A stretch of 64,000 bases of DNA from Pseudaquabacterium terrae (lineage in GTDB: Bacteria > Pseudomonadota > Gammaproteobacteria > Burkholderiales > Burkholderiaceae_C): assembly GCF_013266755.1 (NCBI RefSeq), contig NZ_JABRWJ010000007.1:248001-312000 (forward strand), given 5' to 3'. The translations under genes were made by a program, and so were the position numbers. The notes under the pieces were generated by a model. It ran no database searches. It was given only the letters and a program-made list of their open reading frames with translations, and had not been told where the DNA came from. Below are positions 10,018 to 18,120 of this stretch, piece after piece. The number at the start of each line of letters is the position of its first letter. The first letter of the stretch is position 1.

Positions 10018-11844
10018 TCAGCCGGCCAGAGGCGGCAGCGGCTTGATCGTTCCCGGCACGATGCGGGCGGTGCGGAACTGTGCCATCAACGCGCGCACCG
10101 CCGGGTCGTCGCGGATCATGTGCTCGGCCTCGCGTTGCGCCGCTTCGCGTGCTGCGGCGTCGCGGCGAGCGATCGAATCCTCGGCGATGCCCGACTCGAG
10201 CTGCAGCTGCAGCGCGCTGCCGAGCGCCGCCTGCAACGCCGCCTGCAGCTTGTCGCGCAGCGCTGGCGTGCGCAGCGTCTCGCGCTCGACGCGCAGGCGC
10301 CAGGTCGCGACCGCGTCGACCGTGTCGAGGCCCACCAGCTCGGCCTGGAGGGCCAGCTCGCGGACCAGTGCCGTGATTGCCCCGTCGGCGATCAGCGGCC
10401 GCAAGGCGGCGGCCCAACGGTCGCCGAGCGCGGTCGTGCGCAGCGCCGTCGGTGCTGCCGCGGGTGTCGGTGTCGGGGCGGTGTTGCGCGATTCGGCGGG
10501 ACCGGCATCCGCGGCGTCGTCCGGCAAGGGCTCGTCGACCCACGGCGGCGGCTCGGCGGCGGCCTCGACGCTCGCCGCCGCCGGGGCCGGCGGTCTGGCC
10601 ACGATCGCGGGAGGTGGCGCGGCCACCTTCGGCTGCGGTCGCGCCGGCGCCGCGGGCAAGGGCTTCGGCGTCGTCGACAAGCGGGCCTCGCGAGGGGCGG
10701 CCTGCAAGGGCACGGCGCGCCCGGGCATCGGAGCCGGCGCCGGTCCGCTGGGCGGGAAGGCCAGTAGCCGCAGCAGCACCATCGTCAGCGCCGCGTAGTC
10801 GTCCGACAGCAGGCTCAGCTCGACGCGGCCATGCACGACGATGCTGTAGAGCAGCTGCGTTTCGTCGGCCGGCAGCGTCGCGGCCAAGGCGCGCGCCGCA
10901 GCGGTGTCGGGATCGTTGTCGTCGAGCGCACCCGGCACGGCCTGCTCGATCGCCATCTGCTGCAGCAACGCGGCCATTTCCTCCAGCGTGCCGGCGGCCG
11001 ACAGGCCATGCTGGCGCAGCGCATCGACCGTCGCCAGCATGGCGGCGCCGTCGCGTGCGGCGAGCGCCTCGACCAGCTGCGCTGCATGCCTGCGGTCGAC
11101 GCTGCCGAGCATCACGCGCACGCCACTCTCATCGAGCCGGCCGCCGCCATAAGCGATCGCCTGGTCGGTCAGCGACAGCGCATCGCGCATCGAGCCGCGC
11201 GCCGCGCGCGACAGCAGCCGCAGCGCGCCGGCATCGCTGGGCACGCCTTCGGCTTCGAGCACCGCCTGCAGATGCCCGTGCACAACCTCGGGCGCCATCG
11301 GCCGCAGGTTGAACTGCAGGCAACGCGACAGCACCGTCGGAAGCATCTTCTCGGGGTCGGTCGTCGCCAGCACGAACTTCAGGTAGTCCGGCGGCTCCTC
11401 CAACGTCTTCAGCAGCGCGTTGAAGGCATCCTTCGTCAGCTGGTGCGCTTCGTCGATCATGAAGACCTTGAAGCGCCCGACGCTCGGCTTGTAGGCCGCG
11501 CGCTCGATCAGGTCGCGGATCTCGTCGATGCTGCGGTTCGACGCGGCATCGAGCTCGATGTAGTCGATGTAGCGGTCGGCGTCGATCTCGGTGCAGGCCT
11601 GGCACTGTCCGCAAGGTTGCGCGGTGACGCCGCCGCTGCCGTCCGGCCCGGTGCAGTTCAAGCTCTTCGCGAGGATGCGGCTGACCGTCGTCTTGCCGAT
11701 GCCGCGCGTGCCGGTGAACAGGTAGGCGTGGTGCAGGCGGCCGGTCGCCAGCGCATTGCCGAGCGCCTGCACCACATGCTCCTGGCCGACCATTTGCTCG
11801 AAGCTGCGGGGCCGGTACTTGCGGGCCAGGACAACATGGGACAT
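10018..11844 (-). CDS. dnaX: DNA polymerase III subunit tau/gamma (clamp loader)
   Basis: This 608-residue ATPase of the replicative clamp loader starts [20 protein letters not shown]. The Walker A motif is in [20 protein letters not shown], the zinc-binding cysteines are in [11 protein letters not shown], Walker B is in [20 protein letters not shown], and sensor 1 is in [19 protein letters not shown]. Past about residue 370 a Pro/Ala linker leads to a tau-like domain that should bind DnaB and the polymerase. I chose ATG 11844 over an in-frame ATG at 11853 because the latter sits inside a good -10 hexamer (TAGAAT, 11852-11857). With that hexamer the mRNA would start at or next to 11844. I saw no A-rich slippery site for making gamma by frameshift. 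Confidence 0.95.
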   Translation of the reverse strand: MSHVVLARKYRPRSFEQMVGQEHVVQALGNALATGRLHHAYLFTGTRGIGKTTVSRILAKSLNCTGPDGSGGVTAQPCGQCQACTEIDADRYIDYIELDAASNRSIDEIRDLIERAAYKPSVGRFKVFMIDEAHQLTKDAFNALLKTLEEPPDYLKFVLATTDPEKMLPTVLSRCLQFNLRPMAPEVVHGHLQAVLEAEGVPSDAGALRLLSRAARGSMRDALSLTDQAIAYGGGRLDESGVRVMLGSVDRRHAAQLVEALAARDGAAMLATVDALRQHGLSAAGTLEEMAALLQQMAIEQAVPGALDDNDPDTAAARALAATLPADETQLLYSIVVHGRVELSLLSDDYAALTMVLLRLLAFPPSGPAPAPMPGRAVPLQAAPREARLSTTPKPLPAAPARPQPKVAAPPPAIVARPPAPAAASVEAAAEPPPWVDEPLPDDAADAGPAESRNTAPTPTPAAAPTALRTTALGDRWAAALRPLIADGAITALVRELALQAELVGLDTVDAVATWRLRVERETLRTPALRDKLQAALQAALGSALQLQLESGIAEDSIARRDAAAREAAQREAEHMIRDDPAVRALMAQFRTARIVPGTIKPLPPLAG

Positions 11845-11916
11845 GACAGTCATTCTACGGGCCGGGTCCGCCCGACCCTGGCCACTGCGCCCGGGGCCGT
11901 CGCCGATAATCGCGCG
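11845..11916. promoter_or_regulatory. Divergent promoters of dnaX and the PurM-like gene, both abutting their start codons
   Basis: The 72-nt gap holds two -10 hexamers. On the minus strand TAGAAT (11852-11857) ends 7 nt before the dnaX ATG. On the plus strand GATAAT (11905-11910) ends 6 nt before the PurM-like ATG. Transcription normally starts about 7 nt past the hexamer, so both mRNAs would begin at or beside the start codon. The -35 boxes are poor, and neither gene has a Shine-Dalgarno sequence. Confidence 0.55.
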
Positions 11917-13044
11917 ATGAAATCGACCGTTTCCGGGACCGCCGACGGCACGCTGAGCTACGAGCAGGCGGGCGTCAATTACGACCTCATCGACCCACTG
12001 AAGGTCACCGCTCAACGTGCCGCCGCGTCCACGGCGACGCTGCTCGGCCGCCATGGCTTCGCCGAGGTGGCGGCCTCGCGCGGGGAGTCGGCCTACGTCG
12101 TCGACGTCGGTCCGTTCTACATCGCTTCGATCGTCGAATGCCTGGGCTCGAAGGCGCTGGTCGCCGACGAGATGGCCGCGTTGACCGGCCGCAGCTGGTA
12201 CGAAGGCATCGCGCAGGACACCATCGCGATGGCCGTCAACGACCTGATCACCGTCGGCGCCACGCCGCTCGTGGTGCAGGCCTACTGGGCCGCCGGCGGC
12301 TCGGACTGGTTCGCCGATGCCGCACGCGCGCAGGCGCTGGTCGCGGGCTGGAAGCGCGCGTGCGAGATCTGCGGCGTCGCCTGGGGCGGTGGAGAAACGC
12401 CGGCACTGGCTGGCATCGTCGAAGGCGGCCGCATCGACTTGGCGGCGTCCTGCACCGGGTTGATCAACCCGAAGCAGCGGCTGTCGGTCGGCGACCGCCT
12501 GGCGCCGGGCGACACCATCGTGCTGCTCGACTCGAGCGGCATCCACGCCAATGGCCTGAGCCTGGCGCGCAAGCTGGTCGAGCGCCTGCCGCAAGGTTGG
12601 CTGACGGAGGTCGCGCCGGGGATGAGCTATGGCGAAGCGCTGCTCGCGCCGACCGTGCTGTATTCGCCGGTGACCGAGGCGCTGTGGCAGGCCGGCATCG
12701 TACCGCGCTACTGCGCCAACATCACCGGCCACGGCTGGCGCAAGCTGCTTCGCCATCCCGGCCGGTTCACCTACCGCATTCACACCCTGCCGCCAGTGCC
12801 GCCGGTGCTCGCCTTCATCCAGCGCGAGGCGCGCCAGGATGATCGCGAGGCCTACAGCACGCTGAACATGGGTGCCGGCTTCGCGCTGTTCGTCGCCGCC
12901 GAGGACGCGGCGCGCTGCGTCGAGATCGCGCAGGCGCAGGGAATCGGCGCGCGCATCGCCGGAGGCGTCGAAGACGGCCCGAAGCGCCTGCTGATCGAGC
13001 CGCTCGGAATCACCTTCGGCGACGAAGACCTGCAACTGCGATAG
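11917..13044 (+). CDS. PurM-like (AIR synthase-related) protein
   Basis: This 375-residue protein has the PurM/AIR synthase fold. Parallels to PurM are EGIAQDTIAMAVNDLITVGA (compare the MCVNDL motif), CGVAWGGGETPALAGIV (GGETA-like) and DTIVLLDSSGIHANGLSLAR (SxGxHSNG-like), plus a C-terminal NMGAGFALFV. It differs from authentic PurM in its N-terminus and in many ATP-site residues, so I call it a paralogue and not the purine-pathway enzyme; its substrate is unknown. It lies between dnaX (divergent) and the 4.5S RNA gene. The ATG at 11917 is preceded by GATAAT six bases earlier, with no ribosome-binding site, which suggests leaderless translation. Confidence 0.75.
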   Translation: MKSTVSGTADGTLSYEQAGVNYDLIDPLKVTAQRAAASTATLLGRHGFAEVAASRGESAYVVDVGPFYIASIVECLGSKALVADEMAALTGRSWYEGIAQDTIAMAVNDLITVGATPLVVQAYWAAGGSDWFADAARAQALVAGWKRACEICGVAWGGGETPALAGIVEGGRIDLAASCTGLINPKQRLSVGDRLAPGDTIVLLDSSGIHANGLSLARKLVERLPQGWLTEVAPGMSYGEALLAPTVLYSPVTEALWQAGIVPRYCANITGHGWRKLLRHPGRFTYRIHTLPPVPPVLAFIQREARQDDREAYSTLNMGAGFALFVAAEDAARCVEIAQAQGIGARIAGGVEDGPKRLLIEPLGITFGDEDLQLR

Positions 13045-13087
13045 GCCGGAAACTCGAGGGGGCCGCGACCCCTCGCCTACAATCGTC

Positions 13088-13188
13088 GGTGACGGGCCTC
13101 CTCGCATGGAAGCGCGGCCAACTGGGTCAGGTCGGGAACGAAGCAGCCCTAACCGTTGCAACCAGTGCCGAGGGCAAGGCTCGTCACC
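13088..13188 (+). ncRNA. ffs: 4.5S RNA (bacterial signal recognition particle RNA, small type)
   Basis: The ends pair (GGTGACG at 13088 with CGTCACC at 13182-13188). The apical region contains the diagnostic SRP domain IV signature, GGTCAGGTCGGGAACGAAGC (from 13125), followed by AGCCCTAA on the other arm. The length of about 100 nt fits the Gram-negative small SRP RNA that binds Ffh. An ffs next to dnaX is common in this group of bacteria. The exact mature ends are inferred from the pairing. Confidence 0.9.
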
Positions 13189-13399
13189 CTCCCTCCTCCG
13201 CCTGTCCAGGCAGCGACTGCAGCATCGGCGCAACGCTTTGTGGCCGGCCGATGCGCGCTGCGGCTGCGTGCACCCCCCAAGTCAACCCGCGCTGCGGTGC
13301 AACGTTATGATGACGGAGGTAGTGCTGCGCCCCATCCGAGCATCGAAATTCGCGAGGGCGTTTAAGGCTCTTTCCCTCGAATCCAACCAGGAGTTGCTG
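13189..13399 (+). promoter_or_regulatory. Intergenic stretch upstream of the repeat-protein gene
   Basis: No gene is recognisable between the SRP RNA and the secreted repeat protein. A possible -10 (TATGAT, 13306-13311) lies about 90 nt before the start, with no convincing -35. AGGAG at 13390-13394 is the ribosome-binding site of the next gene. Confidence 0.35.
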
Positions 13400-13789
13400 A
13401 TGAAGATGAAGACTGCTCTCTCGCTGATCGCCACCGTTGCCGCCGCGATGGTCGCCCAGGGCGCCTATGCGCAAGCTTCGGCCCCGAGCCGTGCCGACGT
13501 GAAGGCCGAAACCAAGGCCGCCGTCAAGGAAGGCAAGACCACGCCGGCAGGTGAAGCCACCCCGGCCGCTCCCGCCGCGAAGAGCACCAAGGCTCGCGCC
13601 GACGTGAAGGCCGAGACCAAGACCGCCGTCAAGGAAGGCAAGACCGCGCCGGCAGGTGATGCCGCTGCTGCACCCGCCGCGGCCGCGTCGAAGTCCGACA
13701 AGGCCCGTGCCGACGTGAAGGCCGAGACCAAGGCCGCCGTCAAGGAAGGCAAGACCACGCCGGCTGGTGAAGCCGCCGCGAAGAAGTAA
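13400..13789 (+). CDS. Small secreted Lys/Ala-rich protein with three tandem repeats
   Basis: This 129-residue protein has a signal peptide (MKMKTALSLIATVAAAMVAQ then GAYAQA; cleavage after AYA or AQA) and an AGGAG ribosome site 6 nt before the ATG. The mature part is three copies of a unit reading RADVKAETKAAVKEGKTTPA, starting at residues 31, 66 and 103. The copies are separated by Ala/Pro/Lys linkers, so the period is 35-37 residues. It is predicted to be an extracytoplasmic, very hydrophilic, helix-forming protein with no enzyme motif. I recognise similar small repeat proteins from Burkholderiales but no known function. The reading frame is extended upstream in the raw ORF, but the signal peptide and ribosome site fix this start. 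Confidence 0.8.
   Translation: MKMKTALSLIATVAAAMVAQGAYAQASAPSRADVKAETKAAVKEGKTTPAGEATPAAPAAKSTKARADVKAETKTAVKEGKTAPAGDAAAAPAAAASKSDKARADVKAETKAAVKEGKTTPAGEAAAKK
13490..13780 (+). repeat. Three in-gene tandem repeats encoding the RADVKAETK unit
   Basis: Near-identical blocks of about 66 nt begin at 13490, 13595 and 13706. They encode the same 22-residue unit with changes at only a few codons, separated by variable Ala-rich spacers. The high nucleotide identity suggests recent duplication or ongoing recombination. Confidence 0.85.
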
Positions 13790-13815
13790 TCGCCAGGGCA
13801 CCTCGCCCAAGCGCA

Positions 13816-13842
13816 ACGGCCGTCCCTCGGGACGGCCGTTTT
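13816..13842. terminator. Bidirectional terminator between the repeat protein and the kinase-HDOD gene
   Basis: ACGGCCGTCC pairs with GGACGGCCGT around a short loop, followed by TTTT on the plus strand. It lies 26 nt after the repeat-protein stop and 14 nt from the convergent kinase gene's stop. Confidence 0.8.
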
Positions 13843-13855
13843 GCTTTGTGCTCGT

Positions 13856-16285
13856 TCAGCCGGCCTGGCGAAAGGCCATCACCGCCTGGTTGCGCAGGGT
13901 GCGCAACAGCGCGAGCTCGCGCTCACCCAATGCCAGCTCGCCCGGCGCTGCCTTGTCGCCGTAGATCAGCGCGAACGGGGCACCTTTCATCGCCATCGGC
14001 AGCAGCAGGAACGACGCGGCGTTGACCTGCTTCGCGTACCACGCGGGCAGGCGTTGCGCGATGTGCGTTGCCCGCGCATCGCTGATCAGCGTATCGGCGT
14101 TCTTCAGGCACACCGCGGCAAACAGATCGGGCGCAGCGCCGCGCCGCAGCTCCACCCGGAAGGCCTTGGCCACCGCATCGGCCTGGTGGCCGAGGCCGAA
14201 GCGGCCGAGCAGCGCTTCGCTCTTCGGCTCGCGAAGGCAAAAGACGACGCGCTGGAAGCCCATGCTGCGGTACATGGTCTCGAGGATCATGCGCAGCACT
14301 TCGTTGAGCTTGAATTGGTCTGCCGCCATCGTGTTCGTGATGTCCTGGATGCCGGCGGCGAGCAGCTCGACGACGCGCTCCGGCGCCAGCACCGCGGTCG
14401 CCGGCTCGATGGCCGCGGCGGCCTGCGCCGGGTTCAACGGTTGCGTCGCCTGAAGTTCATAGGGCGACAGCGAGTCGCCGGCATCCTGGGGCCGGCGCTC
14501 GCCGGTGCCGGCAGTCGACAGCTTCAGCGCCGTCACCGCCTTCGGCAATTGCAGTCCCATCGCCGGTGCGAGCTGGGCCAGCTTCTGTTGCGCGGCGGTG
14601 ACCGCCGCTTGCAACTCTTTCGTGCCGATCGACAAGGCCTTGCCGAAGCGCTCGGTGATCGATGCCATCCGGCCGGCAAGCTGGTCCGGCTCGGTGTGCA
14701 GCAGGATGTCGGCGGTCTCGTTCGCCGCGGCGGCCAGCCAGCGCAGGCGCTCGGCGCCGCGGTCGACGGCCCGGTTCGGCGGTTCGGCGTCGGGGCGCCG
14801 CATGCAGCGTTGCAGCGAGTCCGGCAGACCCCATGCGCGCGCAACGCCCAGGCCGAGCTGTTCGAAGCCGATGCCGAGCACGCGCTCCGACACGCTTTCC
14901 GCCGACACCGGCGGGCCGTCCGCGCGCGTCGCGGCGGATTGCAATTGCTCGCGGATGGCCTGCGCTTCTTCCGGGAAGTAGTACTCGGTCAGCAAGCGGC
15001 CGAGGTTGTGGAACATCGCACCGAGGAAGGCCTCTTCGGCATCACGCGCCAGCGGCGTCAGCTCGGTGGCCAGCTGGCCGGCCATCAACGAACGCAGGAA
15101 TTCCTCGCGCAGCCGGTGTGCGTGGCCCTTGTCCTTCATGTGCTCGAGCAGCACCAGCGACAAGGCCATGTTGCGGATGCCGGCGAAGCCGACCAGCGCA
15201 ACCGCCCGCGAGACGGTGCTGATCGTGCCGCCGCCGGCGCTGCTGAAGTGCACGGTGTTGACCATGCGCAGCAGCTTGTTGGTCAGCGCGACGTCCTTCA
15301 GGATCTCGTTTGCCAGGCTGTTGAGATTTTCCTTCTCCGAGGTCGCGATGCGCTGGATGCGCACGACCGAATCGGACAGCGTCGGAAAGTCGCTCTTGTG
15401 GCGCATGCGCCGCAACAGGAAGTCGAGCGTGCCGCTCGCATTGGCCCCTGCGGCGCCCTCGGTCGCCTGCGGTTGCAGCCAGGCCTGCAGCGCATCGCGC
15501 ATCGCGCCGGCGCTGTCGAAGCGCAGCGCGGCATCGCGGGCCAGCGCGCGCTGCACGACAGCGCGCAAGGCGTCGTCGACCTGCACACCCTCGGGCAGTT
15601 GCATGTCCTCGTTGACGATGCGATGCAGCGCGCGGTACGGGTCGCGCTCACGCAGTAGCGGGCTTCCGGCGAGCAGCTCCGCGAGCAGCATGCCCGCGGC
15701 GAAGACGTCCATCGACGGCGACGGCGGCAGCCCGCGCGCGGCTTCGGGCGACATGTAGCCCGGCGTGCCGACGATGCGGCCGTCGGCGTTGTCGGCGACG
15801 CGCGCGGCAATGCCGAAGTCCATCACGCGAGCGCGGCCCTCGCCGTCGAGCAGGATGTTCGACGGTTTCAGGTCGCGGTGAACGATGCCGTGTTCGTGGG
15901 CAGTGCGCAGCGCATCGAGCACGCCGACCATCAGCGTGCCGGCTTCGCGCGGGGCCATCGCGCCGTTGCGGCGCAGGTGCTCGGCGAGCGTGCGGCCGCG
16001 CACCAGCTCGAACACGAGGTACGGCTGGCCGGCATGCTCGTCGGCTTCGAACACCGGCACGATGTGCGGATGCGACAGCCGGCTGACCGCGCGCGCCTCG
16101 TGCAGCCACTGGCTGACGGCGAGCGTGTCGGCGTCCGGGTTCATCAGCTTCAGCGCCACGTCGCGCTCCAGCCGTTCGTCGTGCGCCAGCCAGACCGTTG
16201 CCTGCGCGCCGCGGCCGAGCTCCTCGCCGAGCCGGAAGCGCCCGATGCGCCGCCCGCTGCGCGCCGCCACCGCGGTAGCGCTCAA
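13856..16285 (-). CDS. Ser/Thr protein kinase - HDOD - GAF-like fusion protein
   Basis: This 809-residue cytoplasmic signalling protein has three parts. Residues about 16-270 form an intact Hanks-type kinase: a Gly-rich loop (LGEELGRGAQATVWLAHDE), Lys46 in VALKLM, the catalytic loop HRDLKPSNILL with Asp138, DFG at 156-158, and GTPGYMSPEAARG. Residues about 285-500 form an HDOD domain (LDFLLRRMRHKSDFPTLSDS, LLRMVNTVHFSSAGGGTIST, GAMFHNLGRLLTEYYFPEEA). The last 160 residues look like a GAF domain. HDOD domains resemble HD hydrolases without the metal site and act in regulation. No transmembrane segment is evident. The gene overlaps the upstream pseudokinase-HDOD gene by ATGA, so the two are translationally coupled and probably work together. 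The substrate and signal are unknown. Confidence 0.85.
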   Translation of the reverse strand: MSATAVAARSGRRIGRFRLGEELGRGAQATVWLAHDERLERDVALKLMNPDADTLAVSQWLHEARAVSRLSHPHIVPVFEADEHAGQPYLVFELVRGRTLAEHLRRNGAMAPREAGTLMVGVLDALRTAHEHGIVHRDLKPSNILLDGEGRARVMDFGIAARVADNADGRIVGTPGYMSPEAARGLPPSPSMDVFAAGMLLAELLAGSPLLRERDPYRALHRIVNEDMQLPEGVQVDDALRAVVQRALARDAALRFDSAGAMRDALQAWLQPQATEGAAGANASGTLDFLLRRMRHKSDFPTLSDSVVRIQRIATSEKENLNSLANEILKDVALTNKLLRMVNTVHFSSAGGGTISTVSRAVALVGFAGIRNMALSLVLLEHMKDKGHAHRLREEFLRSLMAGQLATELTPLARDAEEAFLGAMFHNLGRLLTEYYFPEEAQAIREQLQSAATRADGPPVSAESVSERVLGIGFEQLGLGVARAWGLPDSLQRCMRRPDAEPPNRAVDRGAERLRWLAAAANETADILLHTEPDQLAGRMASITERFGKALSIGTKELQAAVTAAQQKLAQLAPAMGLQLPKAVTALKLSTAGTGERRPQDAGDSLSPYELQATQPLNPAQAAAAIEPATAVLAPERVVELLAAGIQDITNTMAADQFKLNEVLRMILETMYRSMGFQRVVFCLREPKSEALLGRFGLGHQADAVAKAFRVELRRGAAPDLFAAVCLKNADTLISDARATHIAQRLPAWYAKQVNAASFLLLPMAMKGAPFALIYGDKAAPGELALGERELALLRTLRNQAVMAFRQAG

Positions 16286-18039
16286 TGCAGGCCCCCGAGC
16301 TGTGACGCGCGACCGGCGACGTCTTCGTCGGAGCCCGGCGCGATGCCCTGGGCGGCGAGCTGGACGTCGCGCAAGCTGATGCCGAGCACACGCGCATAGC
16401 GCTGTGCGACCCGCTGCAGACCGTTGGCCTGCTGCGGCGCCGGCAGGCCGCCGACGTCGACCACTTCATTGGCGCAGCAGGCGGCGAGCCGCAGCACCTC
16501 GTCATCGGTCTCGGCCGAGCGCACCGGGCTGGTCGCTGCGACGCGGCGAATCATGTGCATCACGGTATCGTCCAGGCCCCATTGGCGCGCCACCGCCGCG
16601 CCGAGCGATTCGACGTCGGTGCCGAGCACGGCGAACGCAGCGCCCTCCTCGGTCATCCCGGGTTCGTCTGGCTCGCCGGCCTTGGCGGCCGGCGCGGGTT
16701 GCATCAGGCGGCGGATCTGCTGCGCCTCGTCGGGGAAGTGGTAGTGCACGATCAGCCGGCCCAGGTTCTGCAGCAGTGCGAGAAGGTAGACGACCTCGGC
16801 GTCGTAGCCGGCCGGTCGCAGCCATTGCGCGATGCGCGCAGCGCGGCGCACGCGTTCGAGCAGACGGTCGAAATCGGCCGCTTGCGTCTCGTTCAGCGGC
16901 CCGGGCCAGGCCCGCAGCGACAAGGCCGCGCGGCGCACGCCATCCAGTCCCAACATCGCGATCGAGCGCCGCACCGTCAGCACCGGGCCGCTGCCGGCGG
17001 CCATCGCCGCGCGCACCTGCGCGCTGTTGACCATGCGGAGCATCTCGAAGGCCAGCGCGGTGTCCTGCAGCACGATCTCGGCCAGCTCGTTGGTGCGTTC
17101 ACGCTCCATCAATGCCAGCCGCGCGGCGCGCGCGGCGCCGCCGGGCACCGACGGCAAGGCGCCGTTGGCGCGCATGCGGTCATTCAGTTGTGCGAGCGGC
17201 CCGCCGCCCTGGCCGGCCTGCGTCGACAGCCAGCCTTCGAGTGCGTGCTCGAGCGTGCGGGCATTGCGGTAGCGCTGGCGTTCCTGACGGTCGGTCGACC
17301 GGTTGACGATCGCGCGCAGCGCCTCCGGAATCGGGTGGGCCGTGCTCCACGGCAGCCTGACGATCTCGCGGCCCTGCGCCGGCAGGCGCTCGATGACCGC
17401 GGCGACGTCGGCCTGCTCGAGCGCCGGCTGCCCGGACAGCGCATGGTGCAGCACGATGCCGAAGGCAAGCACGTCGCGCTCGGCGGCGATGCGGTGCGCC
17501 TGCAGGCTGCTGGGTACGGCGCCGGCGTCGAGCGGCGCCATCGCGACGCCCAGCCCCATCACGCGGCAGGGTCCCGACTCGCCGATCAGCAGCATGCTGA
17601 GCTGCAGGTCCTGGTGCGATGCGCCGGCTTCGTGCGCGAAGGCCAGGCCCTGCAAGGCCTGCAGTGCACGCGGCACGATCTCCAGGGCCGGCTGGCCCTT
17701 GGTCGTCAGCAGCTCGGCCAGCGTCGCGCTGTTGCCGCGGTCATAGGTGATGTAGGGCCACTGCTCGACCTCGCCGACTTCGACGACGTGCGCGAGCGAC
17801 GGGTGGTCGATGCGCGACGCCTTGCGCGCGGCCTGGCGCCAGCGCTCCAGCGCCTCGGGCTCGGTCGGGCGGTTGCGCGGCATTGCCAGCACCAGCTCCT
17901 GCCCGTTGCGCGGGTCGGCGACCTGCCAGAGCATCGTGCGCGCGCTCTTGCCGACCAGCTGCAGCAGCTGGAAGCGGCCGAAGTGGCGCACCGCCTGGGA
18001 GCGGGACGCTGAAGGGGGGGCCGTGGTCGACGCGGGCAT
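16282..18039 (-). CDS. Pseudokinase - HDOD fusion protein
   Basis: This 585-residue protein has the same plan as its downstream partner, but its kinase domain appears dead. The ATP-binding lysine is replaced (Met53 in LVLAMP), the catalytic loop HRDLKPSN has become HQDLQLSM (144 keeps the Asp, while Lys and Asn are lost), and DFG has become GLG at 162-164. The HDOD domain follows, at about residues 285-490 (LRMVNSAQVRAAMAAGSGPV, LLALLQNLGRLIVHYHFPDE). It lacks the C-terminal GAF part of the partner. It is translated first and overlaps the partner's start by 4 nt. Such pairs often work by allosteric activation or scaffolding of the active kinase; here that is inference. Confidence 0.82.
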   Translation of the reverse strand: MPASTTAPPSASRSQAVRHFGRFQLLQLVGKSARTMLWQVADPRNGQELVLAMPRNRPTEPEALERWRQAARKASRIDHPSLAHVVEVGEVEQWPYITYDRGNSATLAELLTTKGQPALEIVPRALQALQGLAFAHEAGASHQDLQLSMLLIGESGPCRVMGLGVAMAPLDAGAVPSSLQAHRIAAERDVLAFGIVLHHALSGQPALEQADVAAVIERLPAQGREIVRLPWSTAHPIPEALRAIVNRSTDRQERQRYRNARTLEHALEGWLSTQAGQGGGPLAQLNDRMRANGALPSVPGGAARAARLALMERERTNELAEIVLQDTALAFEMLRMVNSAQVRAAMAAGSGPVLTVRRSIAMLGLDGVRRAALSLRAWPGPLNETQAADFDRLLERVRRAARIAQWLRPAGYDAEVVYLLALLQNLGRLIVHYHFPDEAQQIRRLMQPAPAAKAGEPDEPGMTEEGAAFAVLGTDVESLGAAVARQWGLDDTVMHMIRRVAATSPVRSAETDDEVLRLAACCANEVVDVGGLPAPQQANGLQRVAQRYARVLGISLRDVQLAAQGIAPGSDEDVAGRASQLGGLH

Positions 18040-18120
18040 GGCGAGTCAGAGTGGTGTTCCGATTGGAGCAAACCACGCCCACCCGCGATGGCCGGAACAG
18101 CCCGGTGATCGGGCATCAGA

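Noticed and set aside
10018-11844. A programmed frameshift site in dnaX for making the gamma subunit
   Set aside because: I looked for an A-rich slippery heptamer in the dnaX coding sequence and saw none, so I claim only the full-length product.
11853-11853. An alternative dnaX start three codons upstream (ATG 11853)
   Set aside because: That codon lies inside the best -10 hexamer for dnaX, and the family N-terminus begins at the downstream ATG.
11917-13044. Naming the PurM-like gene purM
   Set aside because: Several motifs match but the N-terminus and ATP-site residues diverge, and there is no purine gene context. A canonical purM elsewhere could not be checked.
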